Notes: generated from the letters alone by a model not told the origin. 6,702 nucleotides of DNA from Planctomicrobium sp. (GCA_018659505.1 JABJMI010000938.1:1-6702), one strand, 5' to 3'. Positions 1-6,058 are shown, counted from the stretch's first letter. Numbers and translations are program-made.

Positions 1-11
1 CGATGAATCGC

Positions 12-84
12 AACTCCTAACTCCTAACTCCTAACTCCTAACTCCTAACTCCTAACTCCTAACTCCTAACTCCTAACTCCTAAC
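12..84. repeat. Heptanucleotide tandem repeat (AACTCCT)10 directly upstream of hisC
   Basis: Ten perfect head-to-tail copies of AACTCCT run from 12 to 81, followed by a partial copy AAC (82-84). No mismatches were seen. The unit is 7 bp, so each copy shifts the frame and TAA stops occur in all three forward frames; on the reverse strand the unit reads AGGAGTT and gives TAG in all frames. The array therefore cannot be coding on either strand. It ends three bases before the hisC ATG and so occupies the whole ribosome-binding region of that gene. Perfect short arrays like this usually vary in length by replication slippage. Heptamer arrays are known from cyanobacteria and other bacteria, but I cannot assign this one to a described family. 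Confidence 0.97.
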
Positions 85-87
85 GAT

Positions 88-1179
88 ATGTCACTATTTC
101 GTCCTGATATTGCAGCCCTAGATGGCTATATTCCTGGTGAACAACCGCAAGAAACTGGTTGGGTCAAGCTCAACACAAATGAGAATCCCTACCCCGCTTC
201 ACCTCGAGTCGTGAGTGCGATTCAGCAAGCTGCGGAAGGTCGGTTGAATGTGTACCCCGACCCGCTCAGCAAGGGGTTTTGCAAAGCCGCAGCCGAGCTT
301 TTTAATCTCGATCCAGATTGGATTCTTCCTGCAAATGGCAGCGACGAGAACCTGACAATTCTAATAAGAAGTTTCGCGGATAAGAATGATCTGATTGCAT
401 ATCCGTATCCAAGTTACATTCTTTATGAAACACTGGCAGAAATTCAGGGAACTCGTTACGCAAGATTAAGGCTTAATCCAAATTGGAGTTGGAACGTCAG
501 ACTGAACTGGCCACTCATCGAACAGGCGAAATTGCTGTTCGTTCCGAATCCAAATTCTCCATCTGGAAATCACTGGGACCACGAGGTGATTCAATCGCTG
601 GTTCCACCACAAGGGATCTTAGTACATGACGAAGCATACGGAGACTTCGTTGACGAACCGCACCGAATGGAATTGCTGCACACCGAACTCGGCAAGCAAA
701 TTGTCGTCACACGTACACTCAGCAAGTCATACAGTCTGGCTGGGATTCGATTTGGTTTTTCAATCGCTCACCCCGACTTAACTGCTGGGATGCGAAAAGT
801 CAAAGACAGTTACAATTGCGATATGCTCGCCCTCGCAGCCGCCGAGGCAGCGATCCGTGACCAGGACTGGATGCTTTCCAATCGTGATAAGATTCTCGCG
901 ACTCGAACTCATCTTTTTGATGAACTTGCGAAACTTGGCTTCAATCCAATTCCCAGTCAAACAAACTTTGTCTGGACGACACATCCAACCATGCCACATG
1001 CCGAGATCTATCAAGAATTGAAAAACCGCAAGATCTTGGTTCGCTACATGAAGTTCCCGAATGGAGTTGCACCGTCTGACGAGAACTCAGAAGGGTTACT
1101 CGACGGTCTGCGTATCACCGTCGGAACCGATGTGGAGATCGCCAAACTCTTAGAAGCACTTCGTGAAATCGTCGGGTAA
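88..1179 (+). CDS. hisC: Histidinol-phosphate aminotransferase (HisC)
   Basis: This is a PLP-dependent fold-type I aminotransferase that converts imidazole-acetol phosphate plus glutamate to L-histidinol phosphate plus 2-oxoglutarate, in the cytoplasmic histidine pathway. At 363 residues it has the usual family length. Visible motifs, in order: the N-terminal KLNTNENPYP segment (27-36), YPDPLS (56-61), the NGSDENL cofactor-phosphate region (83-89), FVPNPNSPSG (151-160), DEAYGDF with the pyridine-binding Asp181, TLSKSYSLAGIRFG with the Schiff-base Lys213 and nearby Arg221, and the C-terminal GLRITVGT with the carboxylate-binding Arg342. The ATG at 88 is preferred because FRPDIAALDGYIPGEQP right after it matches family N-termini and an in-frame TAA lies at 67-69. 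No Shine-Dalgarno is present because the heptamer array fills that region. The gene probably leads a transcription unit with the two genes after it. Another class I/II aminotransferase substrate (such as phenylalanine or a cobalamin precursor) is possible but less likely. Confidence 0.92.
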   Translation: MSLFRPDIAALDGYIPGEQPQETGWVKLNTNENPYPASPRVVSAIQQAAEGRLNVYPDPLSKGFCKAAAELFNLDPDWILPANGSDENLTILIRSFADKNDLIAYPYPSYILYETLAEIQGTRYARLRLNPNWSWNVRLNWPLIEQAKLLFVPNPNSPSGNHWDHEVIQSLVPPQGILVHDEAYGDFVDEPHRMELLHTELGKQIVVTRTLSKSYSLAGIRFGFSIAHPDLTAGMRKVKDSYNCDMLALAAAEAAIRDQDWMLSNRDKILATRTHLFDELAKLGFNPIPSQTNFVWTTHPTMPHAEIYQELKNRKILVRYMKFPNGVAPSDENSEGLLDGLRITVGTDVEIAKLLEALREIVG

Positions 1180-1233
1180 TGTTGATATCATTTCACGATA
1201 GTTCCGGTAAGAGTTTTACTATCAGGTTCGATC

Positions 1234-2451
1234 ATGACATTTTACATTCCTTCTCTACAGTTGATCGTTGCTCTCCTGACAATTGGAGGTTTGGCTGTCG
1301 TCGCATACGAGAAAAACGAGAACCAACAGAAATTAACGGTTCGACAATCCCATACGGGTGTCCATGAGTCTCTTGAATTGAAGACTCCTGTTAAGACACT
1401 TTGGAACCTTCAAGCGACGGACGTCAAAGAAGGAACAACCTATGCTGGGTGTGTTTACTTACTCACAGATGACAAGAACCTTCAATCATTCGATGCAAAG
1501 ACTGGTGAGCACCATTGGGATATCGAAATTCCAACCGAGCGAACGACAGGACTTGCTTGCTCTGCCAATGAAGAATTCGACTTCATTGCTGTCAGCCACT
1601 ACGACGGTCTTGCTCTAGTCGAACGGCATTCCGGAGCAGTCCTCTGGTCAAAATCTATTATTCAAGGTTTGTCGACTCCAGTCATTTATAATGAGAGAAT
1701 CTTCGCTGCCAGTCCAAATGGAAAGGCTTATGCGTTCGATCTTAATTCGGGAGAAATTCTTTGGGAGCATGACTATCTGCATGATGCACCGCCCGACCCT
1801 CGTGGCTTCGATGGAAATCGTGCTCGCTTCGGTGACAAACCCGCGCGTCCCGGAGCCGCTTCAACAGATGGCAAAATCGTTTACTTTTCAGTCTTCGATC
1901 AATGCCGTGTCGTTGCTATCGATTGCCTGTCCGGTGAACGTCATTGGGCGTTCAATACTCAAGGTTGGATGTTATGTCGACCTGCGATATCTGAAAAGTA
2001 TGTCCTTGCTGGCAGCCAGGATGATCATGTTTATTGCATCGACAAAGAGACTGGCAAAGAAGCCTGGAAATTTAAAACGAATAGCCGCGTCGAGGCATCA
2101 CCATCGACCGATGGCGAACATGTTTTCATCGGTTCCTGTGATGCGAACCTGTATTGTCTAGATATCGAAACAGGAGAGAAAGTCTGGCACACCAAGACAG
2201 AGAAGCGAAAGAAGTACGGCGGACCAATCTACGAACAGGCATTCATTACCAAAGATGTCATCTATCTACCGTCCATGGAAGGTCAGGTTTACGCTCTTAA
2301 CAAGTCGAACGGGAAATTGCTCTGGCAAGTCCGTCCCTCCGAAGGTTCAGAAATCGACATGTCGTTCACCGATGGCAAACGGTTGTTTGTCGGGACAAGA
2401 CTGAATTTCGACGACGAAGGCGATGAGGCTTTTTATTGTCTCGGTAAGTAG
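1234..2451 (+). CDS. PQQ-like (BamB-type) beta-propeller repeat protein, exported or membrane-anchored
   Basis: The 405-residue protein starts with a hydrophobic segment (about 6-24), followed by a charged stretch, so it is either a signal peptide (possible cut after Ala24) or a single membrane anchor. There is no lipobox cysteine, unlike E. coli BamB. Seven PQQ-like blade motifs of the form (Y/F)-x-(L/I/F)-D-x-x-(T/S)-G-x-x-x-W follow, near residues 83-99, 126-142, 165-181, 226-242, 266-282, 306-322 and 352-368. A lone LWNLQ strand at 56-60 and a lone AFYCL strand at 399-403 look like the two halves of an eighth blade that closes the ring. The fold normally serves as a protein- or ligand-binding scaffold; many members do not bind PQQ, and I see no dehydrogenase features. 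Its partner is unknown. It starts 54 bp after hisC and ends 40 bp before nnrE, which suggests co-transcription. Only a weak AGG (1224-1226) precedes the ATG. Confidence 0.88.
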   Translation: MTFYIPSLQLIVALLTIGGLAVVAYEKNENQQKLTVRQSHTGVHESLELKTPVKTLWNLQATDVKEGTTYAGCVYLLTDDKNLQSFDAKTGEHHWDIEIPTERTTGLACSANEEFDFIAVSHYDGLALVERHSGAVLWSKSIIQGLSTPVIYNERIFAASPNGKAYAFDLNSGEILWEHDYLHDAPPDPRGFDGNRARFGDKPARPGAASTDGKIVYFSVFDQCRVVAIDCLSGERHWAFNTQGWMLCRPAISEKYVLAGSQDDHVYCIDKETGKEAWKFKTNSRVEASPSTDGEHVFIGSCDANLYCLDIETGEKVWHTKTEKRKKYGGPIYEQAFITKDVIYLPSMEGQVYALNKSNGKLLWQVRPSEGSEIDMSFTDGKRLFVGTRLNFDDEGDEAFYCLGK

Positions 2452-2491
2452 GACGTTGGAAGTTTCACTCTCTAGAACTCGTTGATTCCCA

Positions 2492-3169
2492 ATGCAAGAA
2501 ATCATTCTCTCAAGAGATCAAAGTCGAGCCGTCGACGAAATTGCCATCAACGAATTCGGTGTGCCGGGCATTATCTTAATGGAGAACGCCGGGCGAAATG
2601 TTGCAGAGCTTCTTGTGCAGCAGTCTCCTCTTGGGCAAGTGACCATTCTCTGTGGTAAAGGAAATAACGGTGGCGATGGCTTCGTGATCGCCCGGAATCT
2701 GGATAATCAAGGGATACCAGTTTCAGTTTTCCTTGTTGAGAATCCCAACAAACTGGCTGGTGATGCTGCCACGAACTTCCAGATCATTCAGCGGAGTGGA
2801 ATTTCTCATCAGCTGTTGAATCTACCAGATGACAAGAAACAACTTGAAGAAGTTCTTCAACAATCCGAATGGATTGTCGACGCTCTTCTCGGTACTGGCG
2901 TCCAAGGAAAAGCTCGTGACCCGTACTTGGAAGTCATTCGATGCGTGAATGACTCGAAGCGAAAAGTGCTCGCTGTCGATGTTCCGTCGGGATTAGATTC
3001 GAACACAGGACCAGTTGAGGGAGCTACAATTCAAGCTGCGATTACGGCAACTTTCGTCGCATTGAAACAGGGGCTCATCGTTGAGGGTGAAAGGGATTAT
3101 TGCGGGAGTGTTCACGTTATTGACATTGGTGTTCCACGAAAAGTATTGACGAAAATCATTGACCAGTAA
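2492..3169 (+). CDS. nnrE: NAD(P)H-hydrate epimerase (YjeF N-terminal domain only)
   Basis: The enzyme interconverts the R and S forms of NAD(P)HX, the hydrated and damaged form of NAD(P)H, so that an S-specific dehydratase can restore the cofactor. The 225 residues are one YjeF_N Rossmann-like domain. Visible motifs: GIILMENAGRNVAELL (26-41), GKGNNGGDGFVIARNL (55-70) with potassium-ligand Asn59, DALLGTG (130-136) with potassium-ligand Asp130, VDVPSGLDSNTGPV (162-175) with substrate-binding Asp163 and Ser166, and CGSVHVIDIGVP (204-215). In E. coli this domain is fused to the ADP/ATP-dependent dehydratase (NnrD); here the protein stops after the epimerase domain, so a dehydratase must be encoded elsewhere. 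Residue assignments follow family knowledge rather than an alignment. The start is set by the short N-terminal helix (LSRDQSRAVDE) typical of the family; no Shine-Dalgarno is visible. Three in-frame TAA codons in tandem (3167-3175) end the gene. Confidence 0.93.
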   Translation: MQEIILSRDQSRAVDEIAINEFGVPGIILMENAGRNVAELLVQQSPLGQVTILCGKGNNGGDGFVIARNLDNQGIPVSVFLVENPNKLAGDAATNFQIIQRSGISHQLLNLPDDKKQLEEVLQQSEWIVDALLGTGVQGKARDPYLEVIRCVNDSKRKVLAVDVPSGLDSNTGPVEGATIQAAITATFVALKQGLIVEGERDYCGSVHVIDIGVPRKVLTKIIDQ

Positions 3170-3293
3170 TAATAAATTTGATGCAGTTTATGCCTGCAAT
3201 CACCACAGGTTGAACAGGAAATTATTCTTGCAGTTGGAATTGAGATATAGTTTATTCATTCCGAACGAAAGAGCTCAAATCGCTGCGAATTTC

Positions 3294-3338
3294 TTGACTC
3301 AGTTTCAAAATTGTATAAAAAACTCAGTACGATATCTT
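3294..3338 (+). promoter_or_regulatory. Possible weak promoter elements upstream of the DegP-like gene
   Basis: TTGACT (3294-3299) resembles a -35 box and TATAAA (3314-3319) a -10 box, but the spacer is only 14 bp, shorter than the usual 16-18. An alternative pairing is TTGTAT (3311-3316) with TATCTT (3333-3338) at 16 bp. Both lie in the AT-rich spacer after nnrE, where a separate promoter for the protease gene would be expected. No clear stress-sigma site was recognised. Planctomycete promoter consensus is poorly known, so this is a weak call. Confidence 0.2.
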
Positions 3339-3362
3339 AATCTTACGGCAACTAATAGTAGT

Positions 3363-3387
3363 GGCAATTGAGCAACTGCGAATTGCC
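3363..3387. promoter_or_regulatory. 7-bp inverted repeat, possible operator or leader hairpin before the DegP-like gene
   Basis: GGCAATT (3363-3369) and AATTGCC (3381-3387) are perfect inverted arms around an 11-base spacer. A second small dyad, GTTG-TAAT-CAAC (3394-3405), follows at once. Both lie between the possible promoter elements and the start codon, 37 to 79 bases upstream of it. They could be a repressor site or fold in the mRNA leader. The arms do not match the CIRCE heat-shock operator. A 7-bp dyad in AT-rich DNA can also occur by chance. Confidence 0.3.
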
Positions 3388-3428
3388 TTGCAGGTTGTAA
3401 TCAACATGATTTAATTCATCTCTTATTC

Positions 3429-3434
3429 AGGAGG
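3429..3434 (+). promoter_or_regulatory. Strong Shine-Dalgarno sequence of the DegP-like gene
   Basis: AGGAGG lies seven bases before the ATG at 3442, close to the ideal spacing. It settles the choice of that ATG over the in-frame ATG at 3451. It contrasts with hisC, the propeller gene and nnrE, which have little or no SD. Confidence 0.85.
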
Positions 3435-3441
3435 TTTTTCG

Positions 3442-4953
3442 ATGTCCAAGATGAAGACAAAAGTATTAATGCTCTTTGCGGTCTCAGGTGGGATCTGCTT
3501 GGGGATCGCTGGGGTGAGCGTATCTCAGCAGTCAAGTGTTTCCGCACTTGCTCCACCTGTAACTCATTCACCGAGTGATCTCTCCCTCGCATTTCGTGAA
3601 GTCTCGGAGAATGTCTTGCCAGCGGTCGTTTCGATCTCGACAGAAACAACCAGCCGCCAAATGACACAAACTCGCAATTTTTCTCCTCAGGAAGAGGAAC
3701 TGTTCCGAAAGTTCTTTGGTGGAGAAGACCGCTTCAACGAAATGTTCAGAAGTCCGCAAACGCCACAGAAACAGGTCGGAGCAGGCTCTGGTTTTATTGT
3801 GAATCCAGATGGAATCATCCTCACTAACAGCCACGTTGTTGAAGGTGCGGACAAAGTCGTTGTTCGCCTGGAGGACGGACGTGAGTTTCAAGCGGAATCA
3901 TGGAACTTTGATCCTCGTTCGGATGTCGCTGTCGTGAGAATCGAAGTCAATGAAAAGTTGCCCTTTATGTCTCTCGGTGAGAGTGATGCGATGCAGATCG
4001 GTGACTGGGTGCTCGCCTTAGGCAATCCATTAAATGTTGGAACGACAGTGACAGCTGGCATCATCAGTGCCACAGAACGTGCTCCCGGAATTAACGAACG
4101 TGAAGATTACATCCAGACCGACGCTGCAATTAACCCCGGTAACAGTGGTGGACCTTTGGTCAATCTGCACGGAGAAGTCATCGGCATCAACACTGCCATT
4201 TCAACTCGCAGTGGAGGCTATGATGGCATCGGATTCGCCATTCCATCCAGCATGGTGCGTTGGGTCGCAGATCAGTTGATCGACAACGGTGCTGTTAAAC
4301 GGTCTTATCTTGGAGTTCAGTTGCAACAGATTTCAAATGATCTCCGGCAGCAATTGAATGTTCCATCCGGTCGAGGAGCATTGATCGCAGATGTAAAGAG
4401 TGGAACACCGGCAGCCAAAGCGGACTTACAGCCGGGTGATATCGTGATGAAATTTAACGAGCAAGAAATCGCTGATCGTGATGATTTGGTCGATATCGTT
4501 GAACGATCCAAACCTGGTAAGAGCTACAAGGCTGTTGTCCTTCGCGATGAAAAATCGAAGACGATCTCAGTCAAACTGGAAGCGATGCCCGGTGATTACA
4601 CGCCTGCCATGAAGCGTGGATTGCGTAAGTCTCAATCTCCTGAAGAAGAAGAGGAAGTCGCCGTCAATGCGTTGGGGATCGAAGTTGTTGAAGTGAATTC
4701 TGACATCGCCAGACAACTTGGGCTGGAAGGTGTTGATTCTGGAATCGTAGTCCGAACCGTCAAGAGTGGAACACCAGCGAGTGAAGCGGGACTGAAGTCC
4801 GGCGACTTAATTCAGCGTGTTGGCACAACTGCCGTCAGCACAATAAAAGAGTTCAGCGATGCGATTGAAAAAACAACAATCTCCAATGGCATCTTGTTGC
4901 ACTTGAAGCGTCAAGGTGGCTCCGCGTTTGTTGTTCTCAAAGAAATTCAATAA
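3442..4953 (+). CDS. DegP/HtrA-family periplasmic serine protease with two PDZ domains
   Basis: This is a Do-family (S1C) protease and chaperone that degrades or refolds damaged exported proteins in the cell envelope. The 503 residues comprise: an N-terminal hydrophobic export signal or anchor (about 7-27); a loop region (about 70-110) with the FFGG element typical of DegP; a chymotrypsin-like domain with catalytic His131 (TNSHVV), Asp161 (RSDVAVV) and Ser235 (NPGNSGGP); PDZ1 (about 283-380, starting SYLGVQL); an acidic linker with EEEEE (401-405); and PDZ2 (about 408-500). All three catalytic residues are intact, so an active enzyme is expected. Length and the two PDZ domains fit DegP/DegQ rather than DegS. 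DegP, DegQ and MucD cannot be separated from sequence alone, so no symbol is given. It has its own strong SD and a 272-bp upstream spacer, which suggests independent transcription, and a terminator follows at 5006-5044. Confidence 0.95.
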   Translation: MSKMKTKVLMLFAVSGGICLGIAGVSVSQQSSVSALAPPVTHSPSDLSLAFREVSENVLPAVVSISTETTSRQMTQTRNFSPQEEELFRKFFGGEDRFNEMFRSPQTPQKQVGAGSGFIVNPDGIILTNSHVVEGADKVVVRLEDGREFQAESWNFDPRSDVAVVRIEVNEKLPFMSLGESDAMQIGDWVLALGNPLNVGTTVTAGIISATERAPGINEREDYIQTDAAINPGNSGGPLVNLHGEVIGINTAISTRSGGYDGIGFAIPSSMVRWVADQLIDNGAVKRSYLGVQLQQISNDLRQQLNVPSGRGALIADVKSGTPAAKADLQPGDIVMKFNEQEIADRDDLVDIVERSKPGKSYKAVVLRDEKSKTISVKLEAMPGDYTPAMKRGLRKSQSPEEEEEVAVNALGIEVVEVNSDIARQLGLEGVDSGIVVRTVKSGTPASEAGLKSGDLIQRVGTTAVSTIKEFSDAIEKTTISNGILLHLKRQGGSAFVVLKEIQ

Positions 4954-4974
4954 GAAATTCGTCAACGATTTTGC

Positions 4975-4993
4975 CCCACACTTAAAGTGTGGG
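4975..4993. repeat. Short perfect palindrome (hairpin) after the DegP-like gene
   Basis: CCCACACTT-A-AAGTGTGGG is a perfect 9-bp inverted repeat around a single central base; as RNA or single-stranded DNA it would fold as a 7-bp stem with a TTAAA loop. It lies 21 bases after the protease stop codon. No T-run follows on either strand, so it is not a standard intrinsic terminator. It may be a REP-like element, an mRNA 3'-end stabiliser or the remnant of a hairpin-ended transposon. Its CCCAC/GTGGG core recurs in the hairpin at 6059-6077. Confidence 0.75.
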
Positions 4994-5005
4994 ACTTAAC
5001 AAAAG

Positions 5006-5044
5006 AAAAGCGGTTGTTCTTGTGAATCAAGAACAACCGCTTTT
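5006..5044. terminator. Bidirectional intrinsic terminator between convergent genes
   Basis: A 13-bp GC-containing stem GCGGTTGTTCTTG (5010-5022) pairs perfectly with CAAGAACAACCGC (5028-5040) around a TGAAT loop. It is flanked by AAAA on the left and TTTTT on the right (5041-5045), which extends the pairing to 17 bp and provides a T-tract on either strand. It serves the protease gene on the + strand and the secreted-protein gene on the - strand, whose stop codon lies 24 bases away. Confidence 0.95.
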
Positions 5045-5068
5045 TCATTTCATTGAACCATCAGTGAA

Positions 5069-5500
5069 TTACTTCTGAAAGAAGTCACTCGGTCCTTTGT
5101 GCGTGTAATATGGATAGACGACTGCTCCGCCCGTTGCATTCTGTTGTGGATAAACCAAATTTCGCGGGCGTTGATATCCGTAGGTGTAATTGTGACGAGG
5201 ATAGCAGGACAAATCGCTGCCGTAGCCACGGCAGTATCCGCCACCGTAATAATTCGGTGGGCAAGATTGACCTGCACCGTACTGCTGACCTGCTCCATAA
5301 GGAGCACCGTTTACCTGCCCACCATAAGTGGTCTGATAAGTATGCTGTTGTGCATACGCATCAGCGGCTGCATCTCTGACTTGCCAAGCGTGGTTTCTAA
5401 GCCCACGAGTCTGTTGAATTGTTGGCTCAGGAGTTTGTGCGTTCGCTGACAATGCAGGCAGTAGACAAGCAACCGCTGCTAGAAGATGAATGTGTTTCAT
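5069..5500 (-). CDS. Small secreted Tyr/Gly-rich protein of unknown function
   Basis: I do not recognise this family. The 143-residue product begins with a clear signal peptide: Lys2, a hydrophobic core (about 6-18) and a cleavage motif ANA after residue 21. The mature part (about 122 residues) has a short helical, Ala-rich stretch (34-52), then a Tyr/Gly/Gln-rich region with a near-repeat YGAGQQ/YGAGQS (68-79), three cysteines (80, 90, 99), and an aromatic tail ending YYTHKGPSDFF (131-141). The composition suggests a flexible extracellular or cell-surface protein; no catalytic motif is seen. The ATG at 5498-5500 is chosen because the signal peptide starts there and GAGGA lies seven bases upstream. 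An in-frame upstream start at 5587 would place 29 charged residues before the signal and is rejected. It converges on the DegP-like gene and shares its terminator. The odd number of cysteines allows at most one intramolecular disulfide, or pairing between molecules. Confidence 0.8.
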   Translation of the reverse strand: MKHIHLLAAVACLLPALSANAQTPEPTIQQTRGLRNHAWQVRDAAADAYAQQHTYQTTYGGQVNGAPYGAGQQYGAGQSCPPNYYGGGYCRGYGSDLSCYPRHNYTYGYQRPRNLVYPQQNATGGAVVYPYYTHKGPSDFFQK

Positions 5501-5507
5501 TGTGCCG

Positions 5508-5512
5508 TCCTC
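5508..5512 (-). promoter_or_regulatory. Shine-Dalgarno of the secreted-protein gene
   Basis: On the minus strand GAGGA lies seven bases before the ATG at 5498-5500. It supports that start rather than the in-frame one at 5587. Confidence 0.75.
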
Positions 5513-5770
5513 AGATAGATGAGGCTCCCGCCCCTGTACTCGATCCTGGGATGAGTGGCAATCGTTGCCGATGCTCACGCGGATCATGACCGATTTTGAT
5601 TGATATCACGATATAGGAAGGCAAAACGCTCAGAACTTACCCCCGATAGTCTGCCTTACAATCGTTATCGGCAATTCTGTCCTGAAAATACGCAAAATTT
5701 GTAAGATTCGGATAACTGGTATAACCGGCGAGAGCGCAAAGTAGAGGATTTGGGAATCGAAATATCTTCG

Positions 5771-5877
5771 TAGGTTGGGTGAAGCCAACTTATGGAGAGT
5801 CTGTTTTCATTTAGCGATATCGAATTGAAGGTGAACTTCACTTTCCACATGCAGTGTGTCAGCGCAACCCAACAATT
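5771..5877. repeat. Split copy of a GTTGGGT-type palindromic repeat
   Basis: TAGGTTGGGTGAAGC (5771-5785) and AGCGCAACCCAACAATTA (from 5861) look like the left and right halves of the short palindromic element GTTGGGT...ACCCAAC that is scattered through many bacterial genomes. The 7-bp arms GTTGGGT (5774-5780) and ACCCAAC (5867-5873) are perfect inverted repeats separated by 86 bases. The left part can also fold alone as GTTGG-GTGAAG-CCAAC (5774-5789). The intervening bases contain the dyad at 5831-5841. Confidence 0.5.
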
Positions 5878-5966
5878 AGAGCGTAAGAATTATATGAATT
5901 CATCGATACATCACTCTTCGGTGTTGTGCCCATCGATGTCTGTCATCAAATCCATAGCTGCCTTGA

Positions 5967-5993
5967 GTTGGGCTTCGCTTCGCTGCACCCAAT
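5967..5993. repeat. Second copy of the GTTGGGT-type palindromic repeat
   Basis: TTGGGC (5968-5973) and CCCAA (5988-5992) flank a core with the near-duplicated unit TTCGC. On the minus strand it reads TTGGGTGCAGCGAAGCGAAG followed by CCCAA. It matches the half-elements at 5771-5785 and 5861-5878 in opposite orientation to the first, and gives an idea of what the uninterrupted element looks like. Confidence 0.55.
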
Positions 5994-6058
5994 ATACGGT
6001 TATTAGCCTCATTCAAGATCCCACGGGATGTCTGTTTTATTCAGTACGCACATCGGAT

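Noticed and set aside
12..84. CRISPR array or telomere-like repeat
   Set aside because: The units are contiguous 7-mers with no spacers, so this is not CRISPR; TTAGGAG resembles telomere repeats only superficially and lies inside a gene-containing region.
1691..2161. 156-codon frame inside the propeller gene
   Set aside because: It lies wholly within the strongly supported propeller coding region in another frame, and its translation shows no domain-like pattern.
3159..3371. 70-codon frame starting with TTG after nnrE
   Set aside because: It overlaps the nnrE stop region, has no SD, and its composition is that of translated AT-rich spacer; it also runs across the candidate regulatory dyad.
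5099..5449. Plus-strand frames opposite the secreted-protein gene
   Set aside because: They are antisense to a gene with a clear signal peptide and SD, and show Cys/Arg/Ile-rich shadow composition.
5501..5587. Longer form of the secreted protein starting at 5587
   Set aside because: The extra 29 residues are charged and would bury the signal peptide; the ATG at 5498-5500 has a good SD.
5911..6012. 33-residue minus-strand frame whose end reads MTDIDGHNTEE
   Set aside because: The second half looks mildly protein-like and could be a gene remnant, but the frame includes the palindromic repeat at 5967-5993, has no SD and is too short to judge.
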